Positions 1-6,089 of a DNA stretch of 9,192 nucleotides are shown here, in pieces. Origin of the DNA: Halovivax sp. (lineage in GTDB: Archaea; Halobacteriota; Halobacteria; Halobacteriales; Natrialbaceae); contig SKPV01000270.1 of assembly GCA_007119345.1 (NCBI GenBank), positions 1-9,192 of the forward strand. The letters run 5' to 3'. The position numbers were made by a program, and so were the translations under genes. The stretch's first letter is position 1, and every line of letters begins with the position of its first letter. Below the pieces are notes generated by a model, which was given only the letters and a program-made list of their open reading frames with translations, was not told where the DNA came from and made no database searches.

Positions 1-269
1 ACGGCGCCTCCCCGCGGGCCTCGCTGGCCTTCCTGAACGGCGCCAAGGCGCGAGCGGCGATCCACGGCCGCGACTACGTCATCCCCGACGACGCGAAGGC
101 CATCGCCGAACAGGTCCTCGGTCACCGGCTGGTGCTGAGCACCGACGCCGACCTGAGCGACGTGAGTCAGGTGGACGTCGTGGAGAACATTCTCGAGGAG
201 GTCGAGCCGCCGGGCGCCGACCCGGAGGAGCTGGTGGCGACGGCCGAGGGCCGTCCCGCAGACGAGTAG
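1..269 (+). CDS. MoxR-family AAA+ ATPase, C-terminal fragment (5' end outside window)
   Basis: The reading frame opens at base 3 and gives 88 residues before the TAG at 267-269. The fragment starts with a GASPRAS-like segment, followed by LNGAKARAAIHGRDYV and PDDAKAIAEQVLGHRL. This is the helical lid of MoxR ATPases, where the Arg of GxSPR is the sensor-2 position. The Walker A, Walker B and sensor-1 regions lie upstream of the window and cannot be checked. MoxR proteins are hexameric AAA+ chaperone-like ATPases that commonly work with DUF58 or vWA proteins encoded beside them. Here the DUF58 operon lies just downstream but on the opposite strand, so the two converge and cannot share a transcript. 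The last 25 or so residues are an acidic tail typical of halophile proteins. The family call is confident; the specific substrate is unknown. Confidence 0.9.
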   Translation, partial: GASPRASLAFLNGAKARAAIHGRDYVIPDDAKAIAEQVLGHRLVLSTDADLSDVSQVDVVENILEEVEPPGADPEELVATAEGRPADE

Positions 270-305
270 CCCGAACCGGAACCGTCGACCGGCTACCTCC
301 CGCAA

Positions 306-319
306 GCGCTTCGAAGCGC
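306..319. terminator. 14-bp perfect palindrome after moxR, possible terminator hairpin
   Basis: GCGCTTCGAAGCGC is a perfect self-complementary sequence starting 36 bases after the moxR stop codon. It could fold as a short hairpin in either transcript of this convergent gene pair. No T-run follows it, so the terminator role is inferred from position only. Confidence 0.3.
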
Positions 320-329
320 CCCGGGTGCT

Positions 330-400
330 CCCCGTCGTCGGGGAGAGATATGCGGCGCCCCGTCGTCGGGGAGAGATATGCGGCGCCCCGTCGTCGGGGG
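330..400. repeat. 2.5 tandem copies of a 28-bp hairpin-bearing unit
   Basis: Two identical 28-bp units occupy 330-357 and 358-385, and a partial third copy of its first 14-15 bases follows at 386-400. Each unit begins CCCCGTCGTCGGGG, which can pair as a 5-bp CCCCG/CGGGG stem around a TCGT loop, and continues with AGAGATATGCGGCG. The array sits between the 3' ends of two convergent genes (stops at 269 and 430). There are no unique spacers between the units, so it is not a CRISPR array. A transcription-end or RNA-stability role fits the position but is inferred. Confidence 0.85.
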
Positions 401-429
401 CAGGGACGCGGAGGGAGTCGATCGGTCGC

Positions 430-1401
430 CTACCGGTCGACGTCGACGGCGGCGTCCGCTTCGTCGGCGTTTGCGGCGGTCGCGTCGGCTTCGTCCTCGT
501 CGGCGTCGCTCGTCTCCCACCGACAGGTCACCAGCCAGTCGGCCCGCTCGTCGCCGGCGTCGACGTCGAGGCGGACCGGCCGGTCGAGCCCGACGGCGAA
601 TCCGACGGCCAGCACCGACGGGATCGGGTGATCGAACCGGTCGAGGGGGCCGTACGCGCTGTCGGTGATCGCCACCGTCGCGCGGCCGCCGTCCGGATCG
701 ATGTCGGGGTCGGCGCCGCGGACGAGTTCGAACTGTTCGACGAGGGCGTCGGCGAGCTGGCCCGCCAGCGGCGCCGGCGTCGACGCCGGGTCGCCGGTCA
801 CCGCCCGCTCGAACTCCGCGAAGAGGGGTGCGCCGGTCGGTTCGAGCAGGAGTCCCCGGGCGTCCTCGTCGGTGACGATGGGGCCGTCGCGGTCGTCCGG
901 GAGTCGGGCGCCCGGCCGCTGGGGGACGAAGAGCCGCGGCGAGCCGGTCGCGTCCGCCGGAAGGTAGATGCGTTGGTCCTGGAGGCCGAGCTCGTCCGCG
1001 ACGGCCGCCAGGTTGCTCGCGCCCGCGTCGTAGACGCGCTCGCCGACGGCCGCGGCGACGAATCGCTCCGGGGTGAGATAGTAGGTGAGGACGCCCCCGA
1101 AGAGGCCGGTCGCGCCCAGGGCGAACAGAACGGTGCGCGCGTCGGGAAAGACGAGCGCGCCGGCGATCGCGACGACTCCGACGGCGACGAGCCCGAGCGC
1201 CGTTCGCCGGTAGCGCGTCCGCCGGGCCCGGGCGTACTCCCCGCGGAGCCGGCGGTTCTCCTCGGCGAGGAGTTCGGCCCGCGCGACGAGGTCGGCGCGG
1301 TCGACGGCGTCCTCGTCGTCGCGCGCTGTTGCCTCCTTCGCCCGTTCCGCCCCGACGGCGGCGTCCGTCGGCTCGTCGACGGGTAGATCGTCCGTGCTCA
1401 T
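430..1401 (-). CDS. Haloarchaeal coiled-coil, two-TM membrane protein (unnamed DUF family; DUF7982/DUF7269-like?)
   Basis: This 323-residue protein is the last gene of the minus-strand operon behind DUF58. Residues 1-35 are acidic and polar. Residues 37-66 look like a basic coiled coil (ELLAEENRRLRGEYARARR). Two membrane segments follow at about 67-86 and 90-108. A soluble region of about 190 residues comes next, containing DRFDHPIPSVLAVGFAVGLD near 254-273, and the last 25 residues are almost all Asp, Glu and Ala. The start ATG at 1399-1401 overlaps the TGA of an upstream mini-ORF (ATGA), and no Shine-Dalgarno sequence precedes it, so translation probably depends on coupling. I recognise a protein style seen in haloarchaeal MoxR/DUF58 neighbourhoods but cannot fix the DUF number. 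No catalytic motif is visible, and a membrane scaffold or adaptor role is only a guess. Confidence 0.8.
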   Translation of the reverse strand: MSTDDLPVDEPTDAAVGAERAKEATARDDEDAVDRADLVARAELLAEENRRLRGEYARARRTRYRRTALGLVAVGVVAIAGALVFPDARTVLFALGATGLFGGVLTYYLTPERFVAAAVGERVYDAGASNLAAVADELGLQDQRIYLPADATGSPRLFVPQRPGARLPDDRDGPIVTDEDARGLLLEPTGAPLFAEFERAVTGDPASTPAPLAGQLADALVEQFELVRGADPDIDPDGGRATVAITDSAYGPLDRFDHPIPSVLAVGFAVGLDRPVRLDVDAGDERADWLVTCRWETSDADEDEADATAANADEADAAVDVDR

Positions 1402-1430
1402 CTGTCGGATGGAGTATCGTCCGTGCTCAT
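1398..1430 (-). CDS. Coupled mini-ORF 2 (10 codons), duplicated gene start
   Basis: ATG at 1428-1430 begins a frame encoding MSTDDTPSDR and ending in TGA at 1398-1400. That stop shares ATGA with the start of the 323-residue gene. Its first five codons (ATGAGCACGGACGAT) are identical to those of that gene, which shows that it is a duplicated start region. Whether it is translated, and whether its peptide matters, cannot be told from sequence. Its likely effect, if any, is to pass ribosomes on by termination and reinitiation. Confidence 0.45.
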   Translation of the reverse strand: MSTDDTPSDR

Positions 1431-1462
1431 CTGTCGGATGCAGGTGGATCGTCCGTGTTCAT
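1427..1462 (-). CDS. Coupled mini-ORF 1 (11 codons), duplicated gene start
   Basis: ATG at 1460-1462 overlaps the TGA (1459-1461) of the preceding membrane-protein gene as ATGA. The frame encodes MNTDDPPASDR and ends with TGA at 1427-1429, which again shares ATGA with mini-ORF 2. The start differs from the real downstream gene start by one base in the first 15. It belongs to the tandem duplication of the junction and has the same coupling logic and the same uncertainty as mini-ORF 2. Confidence 0.45.
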   Translation of the reverse strand: MNTDDPPASDR

Positions 1463-1977
1463 GTGTCGGATAGCGTATCGTCGGTCCCCGGCGATTCGCG
1501 GTCGTCCGTCACCAGCCCCAGCGAGACGAGTTCGTAGCGGTGCAGGGCGTACGCGACCGTCGCGAGGACGCCGAGCTGGGCCGCCGCCGCCAGCCAGAGC
1601 GGCTGGAACGCGAGGACGAGCCAGGCCGTCCCCCCGAGGGCGACGGCGCTCGCGATCGCGACGGTCGCGATCGGCCGGCGATCCGGGTCGGCGACGGAGG
1701 CGAGCAGGATCGTCACGAACCCGACTTCGACGAGGGCGAACGAAAGCGGATCGATTCCGCCCGGGACGAGCGCGACGAGCGCGACGTGACCGACGGCCAG
1801 CGCGTACGGGACGCCGACCGCGTACCATATCGCAACGGTCGCGATCCCCGCGAATACGCCGATCGGTCCGGCGACGAGGCCGAACGCGACGACGAGCGTC
1901 GCGGCCGCGAGCGCGGACCCCGCAGACCGGTCGGGTCGGCCCAACTCGGCGGAGCCGGTCGTCCCGGCGGCGCTCAC
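1459..1977 (-). CDS. Small multi-spanning membrane protein, DUF7519-like
   Basis: This 172-residue hydrophobic protein is the middle gene of the minus-strand operon. It has five or six predicted membrane segments, at about 21-36, 38-51, 53-71, 78-96, 103-123 and 125-144. The segments are joined by very short loops, including the charged loop DPDRR near 97-101, and a polar acidic tail ends in TDDTLSDT. The likely start is GTG at 1975-1977, whose bases overlap the DUF58 stop as GTGA, implying translational coupling to DUF58. The length, the RYELVSLGLV end of the membrane region and the position between DUF58 and another membrane gene match haloarchaeal DUF7519 proteins. That family assignment is from memory and only moderately certain. 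It probably serves as a membrane partner of the MoxR/DUF58 group; no enzymatic motif is seen. Confidence 0.8.
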   Translation of the reverse strand: MSAAGTTGSAELGRPDRSAGSALAAATLVVAFGLVAGPIGVFAGIATVAIWYAVGVPYALAVGHVALVALVPGGIDPLSFALVEVGFVTILLASVADPDRRPIATVAIASAVALGGTAWLVLAFQPLWLAAAAQLGVLATVAYALHRYELVSLGLVTDDRESPGTDDTLSDT

Positions 1978-3563
1978 GAGCGAGCACCCCCGGCGGCGCC
2001 CGACTCGAGGACCGCCGCGACGCGGTCCGTCGGTCCGACCTCGACGGCCCTCACCCGATCCATCCGGGCGAGCTCCCGGCGAAACTCCTCGAACGCGAGG
2101 TAGCGGTCGTACGCCCGCTCGACGTCGGCCAGGCCGCCGGGCTCGTAGAGCACCGTCGGGGCGAGCAAGACGAGCACGTTACAGCCCCGCTGACGGGCGA
2201 ACGTGACCGTCTCGCGGAGCTCCGCCGGCCGCGCGTCGTCGGCGAACAGCACCAGCCAGGCCCCGCCGGTCCGCCGGCCGAGTTCGGCCCGGACGGCCCC
2301 GAACAGGGGATCGGACTCGAGGCGCCGCAGGTACGGTCTGCGGTCGGCGTAGAACGGGCGCAGCGCGCGGGCGAACCGGTCGGCGTCCCCCGCGAGCGCC
2401 GAGAACGATCGGCGGGCGTCGCCGACCGAGCGGCGGCGGCTCGCGACGGAATCCCCGGTCGACGAACCGAGTCCGGCGGTCGACGGCTCGCCGTCGCCGG
2501 ACCGTCGGTATTCGCCGTCCCCGGACGGCCGAGATTCGCCGACGTCCCGATCGGGTCCCGTCGTCACCTCCCCGTCGGCGTCGGCGTGGGTGCGAGTCGA
2601 TTCGCCGTCTGGTTCGACCGGCGTCGTCGCCGCCAGATCGAGCAGGGCGCTCCGAACGCGGCGGTAGGCGGCCGGCCCCGTGTCCGGATCGAACCGGTCG
2701 GTGATCCCCTCGTCCCCGACGGCGACCAGGCCGACCGGGTCGCCGAGGTGGTGGGCGCTCGCGGCGGTGGCGAGCGCCGCCGCCCGCAGGTAGTCGAGCT
2801 TCGTTTCGGACGGCGGCCCGACCCCCAGCGATTTGCGGTGGTCGACGACGAGCAGCGTCCGGCGGTCGGACTCGCTCTCGCGCTCCCTGACGTGGGGCGC
2901 GGCGAGTCGGGCCGTCGCCTTCCAGTCGATCCGCCTCGCCGCGTCGCCGGGCACGTACTCGCGGACCTCGGCGGGTTCGATGCCGGATCCCGACCGATGG
3001 CTCGCGTGCTCGCCGATCGCCGCGACGCGCTCGCCGCCCTCGCCGACGTGGACGCCACGCGGCCCCGGCGGCTCGACGGTGATCGCGGGACGGTCGCCGA
3101 CCGCGAACGTCTCCCGAAAGAGGCCGTCGGTCGCCGTCACCGTCGCGGCGTCGAACCGGTGACGGCCGGCGATCGGCCACTCCACGGTCGCCGTCCGGTC
3201 GGCCTCCGGGCTCGATTTTCCGAGCGCCAGTTCGAGCGAGTCACCGGCGCGGGCGGCCGCCGGGAGCCCCGCCTCGATCGAGAGGTCAAAGTCGGCGGGG
3301 AGGCCGTCCGGATCGACGGCGGCCGCGAGCGTGACCGGAACGGACGCTTCCGTGCGAACGCCGGTCCTGGCGGGCGATTGGCGCACCGAGAGCGAGTCGG
3401 CGGTCCGCTCGGCCGCGCGGAGAAAGCGGTACTGCCGCGAGAGGAGCCACCCGCCGACCAACGCGGCGCCGGCGAGGGCGACCGGCCGGGCGAGGAGGAC
3501 GCCAAACGCGGCGAGGAACGCCGCCAGCCCGCCGATCGCCCACAGTCGACGCGTGGGGTTCAT
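1974..3563 (-). CDS. DUF58 domain protein (vWA-like partner of MoxR ATPase)
   Basis: This 529-residue protein begins with two membrane segments (about 8-26 and 28-42) and an Ig-like beta region (about 55-165). It then carries the DUF58 signature REYVPGDAARRIDWKATAR at 201-219. A vWA-like core follows, with the strand LLVVDHRKS at 237-245. The usual metal-binding DxSxS has become DHRKS, so the metal site is probably impaired. A polar insert at about 315-385, rich in Gly, Asp and Ser with repeated SGDGE, splits the core from the C-terminal Rossmann-like part (WLVLFADDARPAE, NVLVLLAPTVLYEP). The ATG at 3561-3563 was chosen because the membrane segments follow at once; the frame stays open upstream, but that sequence is basic and unlike a halophile protein. 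DUF58 proteins pair with MoxR ATPases. This is the first gene of its operon and is coupled to the next by GTGA. Confidence 0.92.
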   Translation of the reverse strand: MNPTRRLWAIGGLAAFLAAFGVLLARPVALAGAALVGGWLLSRQYRFLRAAERTADSLSVRQSPARTGVRTEASVPVTLAAAVDPDGLPADFDLSIEAGLPAAARAGDSLELALGKSSPEADRTATVEWPIAGRHRFDAATVTATDGLFRETFAVGDRPAITVEPPGPRGVHVGEGGERVAAIGEHASHRSGSGIEPAEVREYVPGDAARRIDWKATARLAAPHVRERESESDRRTLLVVDHRKSLGVGPPSETKLDYLRAAALATAASAHHLGDPVGLVAVGDEGITDRFDPDTGPAAYRRVRSALLDLAATTPVEPDGESTRTHADADGEVTTGPDRDVGESRPSGDGEYRRSGDGEPSTAGLGSSTGDSVASRRRSVGDARRSFSALAGDADRFARALRPFYADRRPYLRRLESDPLFGAVRAELGRRTGGAWLVLFADDARPAELRETVTFARQRGCNVLVLLAPTVLYEPGGLADVERAYDRYLAFEEFRRELARMDRVRAVEVGPTDRVAAVLESGAAGGARS

Positions 3564-3574
3564 ACCGTTGTCAT
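3560..3574 (-). other. Four-codon mini-ORF overlapping the DUF58 start
   Basis: On the minus strand the motif CGGTATGA occurs twice, 11 bases apart. The first ATG (3572-3574) opens a frame MTTV that stops at TGA 3560-3562, sharing ATGA with the DUF58 ATG at 3561-3563. It resembles the duplicated start before the 323-residue gene but is short enough to arise by chance. It is not counted as a protein gene. Confidence 0.4.
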
Positions 3575-3621
3575 ACCGGAGCGAGATGTTGAAGGTACTG
3601 GTACCGGAGCCGTTCGGCATC

Positions 3622-3644
3622 GATCGCCGGTTCGACCGGCGATC
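3622..3644. promoter_or_regulatory. Perfect inverted repeat (10-bp arms) in divergent intergenic region
   Basis: The arms GATCGCCGGT (3622-3631) and ACCGGCGATC (3635-3644) are exact reverse complements around a TCG spacer. The site lies between the divergent DUF58 and DUF4129 genes, 59 bases upstream of the DUF58 ATG. That suits an operator for a dimeric regulator, or a hairpin in the DUF58 leader if transcription starts farther out. The role is inferred. Confidence 0.55.
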
Positions 3645-3665
3645 CACGCTAGTCCCACCGCGGAA

Positions 3666-3704
3666 CGCGATCGAAATCCGGCAATTTCTCGGTTCTCGAT
3701 CGCG
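3666..3704. promoter_or_regulatory. Second inverted repeat with 9-bp arms, 21-base spacer
   Basis: CGCGATCGA (3666-3674) pairs exactly with TCGATCGCG (3696-3704). The A/T-rich spacer contains a smaller inverted pair, GAAAT (3673-3677) and ATTTC (3684-3688). The spacer is the most A/T-rich stretch near the DUF58 start and could hold its promoter on the minus strand, but I see no clear TATA element. Confidence 0.3.
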
Positions 3705-3749
3705 CTTGCCGGGATAATCGGACCTTGATCGGCGCCCGGAGGGGACAGA

Positions 3750-3757
3750 CGTTTTTC
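3750..3757 (+). promoter_or_regulatory. TATA-like box for DUF4129 gene
   Basis: CGTTTTTC is centred about 27 bases before the GTG at 3781, the haloarchaeal spacing from TATA box to transcription start. No Shine-Dalgarno sequence precedes the GTG, so the transcript is probably leaderless. Confidence 0.55.
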
Positions 3758-3780
3758 CCTGCGAGGCGAAGCCGGTCCTC

Positions 3781-5853
3781 GTGACTCGAACTGCCGGCGG
3801 CGTCGTCCTGTTGTGCGTGCTCGCGTTCAGCGCGAGCGCCGTCGCGGGGACGGCCGCCGGCACCGTCGCCGTCGACGACGATCCGGCGGGCCCGTCCGAA
3901 CGCGAGGCGGTCGACGCCCTCTCGGCGGTCGTCGAGGAGGACGAGGACGATAACGAGACCGTCCGCCACCGCGACCCCGACGGGCAATACGCGGACGAGG
4001 ACGAGATGCTCGATAGCTGGCTGACGGAGCAGCTGGGGAGTCAGCTCGAAGAGGGAGCGATACAGATCGGCGAGGGCGAAGCCGAGCGCGCTCGCGAACT
4101 CGTCGGCGACGAGTTCGCCGATCGACACGCCCAGTACGTCGAGGTGGCCGACGACGAGGACGAAGACGACGACGAGGCGGAGTCGTTCGGCGGCGCGGGC
4201 GAGGAGTTCCAGAACGTCAGCGCCGCGATCGCGGCGTACGAGGACGCCCTGGAGCGCTACGAGACCGCCCGCGACGCCGACGAGGACGAGCGGGCGCGAG
4301 AGGTCGCTCGCGAACTCGAGGAGCTCGCGACGGAGGTTGACGAGGCGAGCCGCGAGCTTCGGGAGCAGTACGCGGCCCTCGACGAACTCGTCGGCGCCGA
4401 CCTGCAGGAGGCCGCGGCGGCGATCGAGGAGCGAAATCGCGAGATCCAGGCCGAGCAGGCGGAGATCCGCGAGGCCGAGTTCGACGAGACGGCGCTGCAG
4501 ATCGAGGCCGATTCGGAGGCGATCTCGTTCGTCGACCCGCTGGAAGCGAGCGGGCGATTGCTGACCGCGGACGGCGAACCCGTGGCCGACGAGTCGATCA
4601 CACTCGAGATCGGTAATCGGACGTTATCGACCGACACCGACGCGAACGGCGGGTTCGAGTTCTCCTACCGGCCGGTGTCGATCGCCGAGACCGCGGAGTC
4701 GGTGTCCGTCTCGTACGAGCCCGACGAGGAGTCGCCGTACCTCGGGAGCGAAACGAACGTGTCGGTCTCCGTCGAGCAGGTCGAACCGACGATCGCCGAT
4801 CCGACCGTCGAGCCGGACGAGGTCACGCCGGGGGAACCGCTCTCTGTATCGACCGAACTGACCGTCGACGGCGAGCCCGTCGACGGCGCGCCGCTGCTCG
4901 TCACCCTCGACGACGAACCGCTCGGGAGCCTGGAGACGGAGAACGGGTCGTTCAACGGTACCGCGACCGTTCCCCCGACCGTCGCCGACGGCGAGGCCGA
5001 ACTCCGGGTGGAGGTCCCGTTCGAGGATCGCGCGCTCGCGGAAACCGCGACCGCGACGACGGTGTCCGTGACGGCGGCCGACCCCGAGCTGTCGATCACC
5101 GCGGTCCGCGACGGGGAGCGAGACGTCGCCGTCGAAGGGACGCTCACGGCGGCGGGCGAGGGCGTCGACGACGCGCCGATCGATATCGTCGTCGGCGGCA
5201 CGACCGTCGAGACCGTGACGACGGACGAGGACGGCTCGTTCAACGCCTCAGTGACGGTCGCCGACGGGATGGCCGACGGAGACGTCGACGTCGTGGCGGC
5301 CTACGACGGGACCGGAACGAGTCTCGACGGGGTCGAGGCGCGCTCGTCGGTGACGTTTCCGACCGCGAGCAGCGGCGTGCCGACGTGGGTGTGGCTGTCG
5401 ATCGGATGGGCGCTCGCGCTCGTCGCGGCGGTCGGAAGCTGGGCGCTCGCGCGACGCTACCGGCGGCGGGAGGGAGGTGCGGCCGCGCCGGGGTCGGTCG
5501 ATGACGACGCTGGCCGGGAACGATCCGGCGACGCCCGCCGGCACGCGCCGGTCGCATCCGGCGCGTTGCTCTCGGCGGCGACCGACCATCTGGCACGGGG
5601 GCGGCCCGAGGCGGCCGTCTCCGCGGCGTACGCCGCCACCCGGTCGGAGGTCGGATCTCGAATCGACGCTCGCGAACCGGTCACCCATTGGGAGCTCTAT
5701 CGGCAGTACCGAGAGCGAATCGGCGACGACGAGCTGTTCCAGGCGGTGACCGAAGGCTACGAGCGAGCGACGTTCGACCCGGAGCCCGTGACGCGCTCCG
5801 ACGCCGAACGCGTCCTCGACTGCGCGCAACGGCTCTGTACCGGCGACACGTGA
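3781..5853 (+). CDS. Exported, membrane-anchored DUF4129 protein with coiled coil and Ig-like domains
   Basis: This 690-residue protein starts at GTG 3781 with a Sec-type signal peptide (VVLLCVLAFSASAVAG, cleavage near 22-26). A very acidic region follows to about 140. A long Glu/Ala/Arg coiled coil spans about 147-240, and three beta-sandwich modules lie at about 247-333, 334-432 and 434-525. Modules 1 and 3 have the GxLxxxGEPVxD / T(D)xxGxFxxS pattern of transthyretin-like repeats. One membrane helix (533-557) is followed by Arg-rich RRYRRRE, which places the C-terminus in the cytoplasm. Residues 595-685 form the DUF4129 domain (ARGRPEAAVSAAYAATRSEV, THWELYRQY). DUF4129 often ends transglutaminase-like proteins near MoxR and DUF58 genes; no transglutaminase domain is present here. 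It may link an outer-surface structure to the MoxR/DUF58 machinery, which is inference. It diverges from the DUF58 gene. Confidence 0.9.
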   Translation: MTRTAGGVVLLCVLAFSASAVAGTAAGTVAVDDDPAGPSEREAVDALSAVVEEDEDDNETVRHRDPDGQYADEDEMLDSWLTEQLGSQLEEGAIQIGEGEAERARELVGDEFADRHAQYVEVADDEDEDDDEAESFGGAGEEFQNVSAAIAAYEDALERYETARDADEDERAREVARELEELATEVDEASRELREQYAALDELVGADLQEAAAAIEERNREIQAEQAEIREAEFDETALQIEADSEAISFVDPLEASGRLLTADGEPVADESITLEIGNRTLSTDTDANGGFEFSYRPVSIAETAESVSVSYEPDEESPYLGSETNVSVSVEQVEPTIADPTVEPDEVTPGEPLSVSTELTVDGEPVDGAPLLVTLDDEPLGSLETENGSFNGTATVPPTVADGEAELRVEVPFEDRALAETATATTVSVTAADPELSITAVRDGERDVAVEGTLTAAGEGVDDAPIDIVVGGTTVETVTTDEDGSFNASVTVADGMADGDVDVVAAYDGTGTSLDGVEARSSVTFPTASSGVPTWVWLSIGWALALVAAVGSWALARRYRRREGGAAAPGSVDDDAGRERSGDARRHAPVASGALLSAATDHLARGRPEAAVSAAYAATRSEVGSRIDAREPVTHWELYRQYRERIGDDELFQAVTEGYERATFDPEPVTRSDAERVLDCAQRLCTGDT

Positions 5854-5869
5854 ACGGGCGGCTGCGGGG

Positions 5870-5914
5870 CGACCGGCGATCGGTCGAAGGGGTCCGTGGA
5901 GCGGGAGAACGCTC
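5870..5914 (+). terminator. Pair of small hairpins downstream of DUF4129 gene
   Basis: CGACCG/CGGTCG (5870-5886, 5-base loop) and GAGCG/CGCTC (5899-5914, 6-base loop) lie 17-61 bases after the stop codon. They may mark the transcript end. No T-run follows, and stems of this size are common in such G+C-rich DNA, so support is weak. Confidence 0.25.
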
Positions 5915-6012
5915 GCTTGCTGACCGAGATCGTCGACCAGCGGCGACCTCTCAGCGGGAGCCAGACTCGACGAATAGTCTCACGGCAACTCCGTACGAAA
6001 CGTAGTAAGCGG

Positions 6013-6036
6013 CGATTTATTGGAAAAGGTATAATT
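6013..6036 (+). promoter_or_regulatory. Promoter region for winged-helix gene
   Basis: Two T/A-rich boxes, CGATTTATTGG (TATA-like at 6015-6020) and GGTATAATT (6029-6037), stand out in the locally A/T-rich stretch 5970-6040. Starts about 25 bases downstream would leave a leader of roughly 30-50 bases before the ATG at 6090. The inverted repeat TACG-AAA-CGTA (5994-6004) lies just upstream of the first box and could be an operator. Confidence 0.5.
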
Positions 6037-6089
6037 GATTCACCGGCGTGGGACGTCCGTAGCGCCACGTACGATTGGTGGTGGGAGCC

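Larger units (their letters stand above)
1387..1486 (-). repeat. Tandem-duplicated gene junction (three clear units, one degenerate)
   Basis: Read on the minus strand, the motif ATGA(A/G)CACGGACGAT occurs at 1462-1448, 1430-1416 and 1401-1387. Each copy is preceded by ATCCGACA(C/G). Unit spacings are 32 and 29 bases. The end of the upstream gene (ACCGACGATACGCTATCCGACAC) resembles the same unit and looks like a fourth, diverged copy. The peptides agree: TDDTLSDT-stop, NTDDPPASDR-stop, STDDTPSDR-stop, then the STDDLPVDE start of the real gene. Every unit carries its own complete ATGA junction, so changes in copy number leave the downstream gene intact. Confidence 0.9.

Noticed and set aside
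330..400. CRISPR array
   Set aside because: The 28-bp copies abut without spacers and only two and a half are present.
325..1386. Long plus-strand frame opposite the 323-residue gene
   Set aside because: It is antisense to a protein with clear membrane segments and a coupled start, and its Arg/Gly/Val-rich product is the usual shadow of G+C-rich codon use. It also runs through the tandem repeat.
1329..3728. 799-codon plus-strand frame opposite DUF7519-like and DUF58 genes
   Set aside because: The product is Arg/Pro-rich low-complexity sequence, while the opposite strand encodes recognisable DUF58 motifs.
3564..3863. Possible 100-residue N-terminal extension of the DUF58 protein
   Set aside because: The frame stays open but crosses the divergent promoter region and overlaps the signal peptide of the DUF4129 gene; membrane segments start right after ATG 3563, as expected for the family.
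5872..5881. ACCGGCGATC shared with the arm of the 3622-3644 palindrome
   Set aside because: A 10-mer of this composition is expected to recur by chance in G+C-rich haloarchaeal DNA, and the second copy lacks the 10-bp partner arm.
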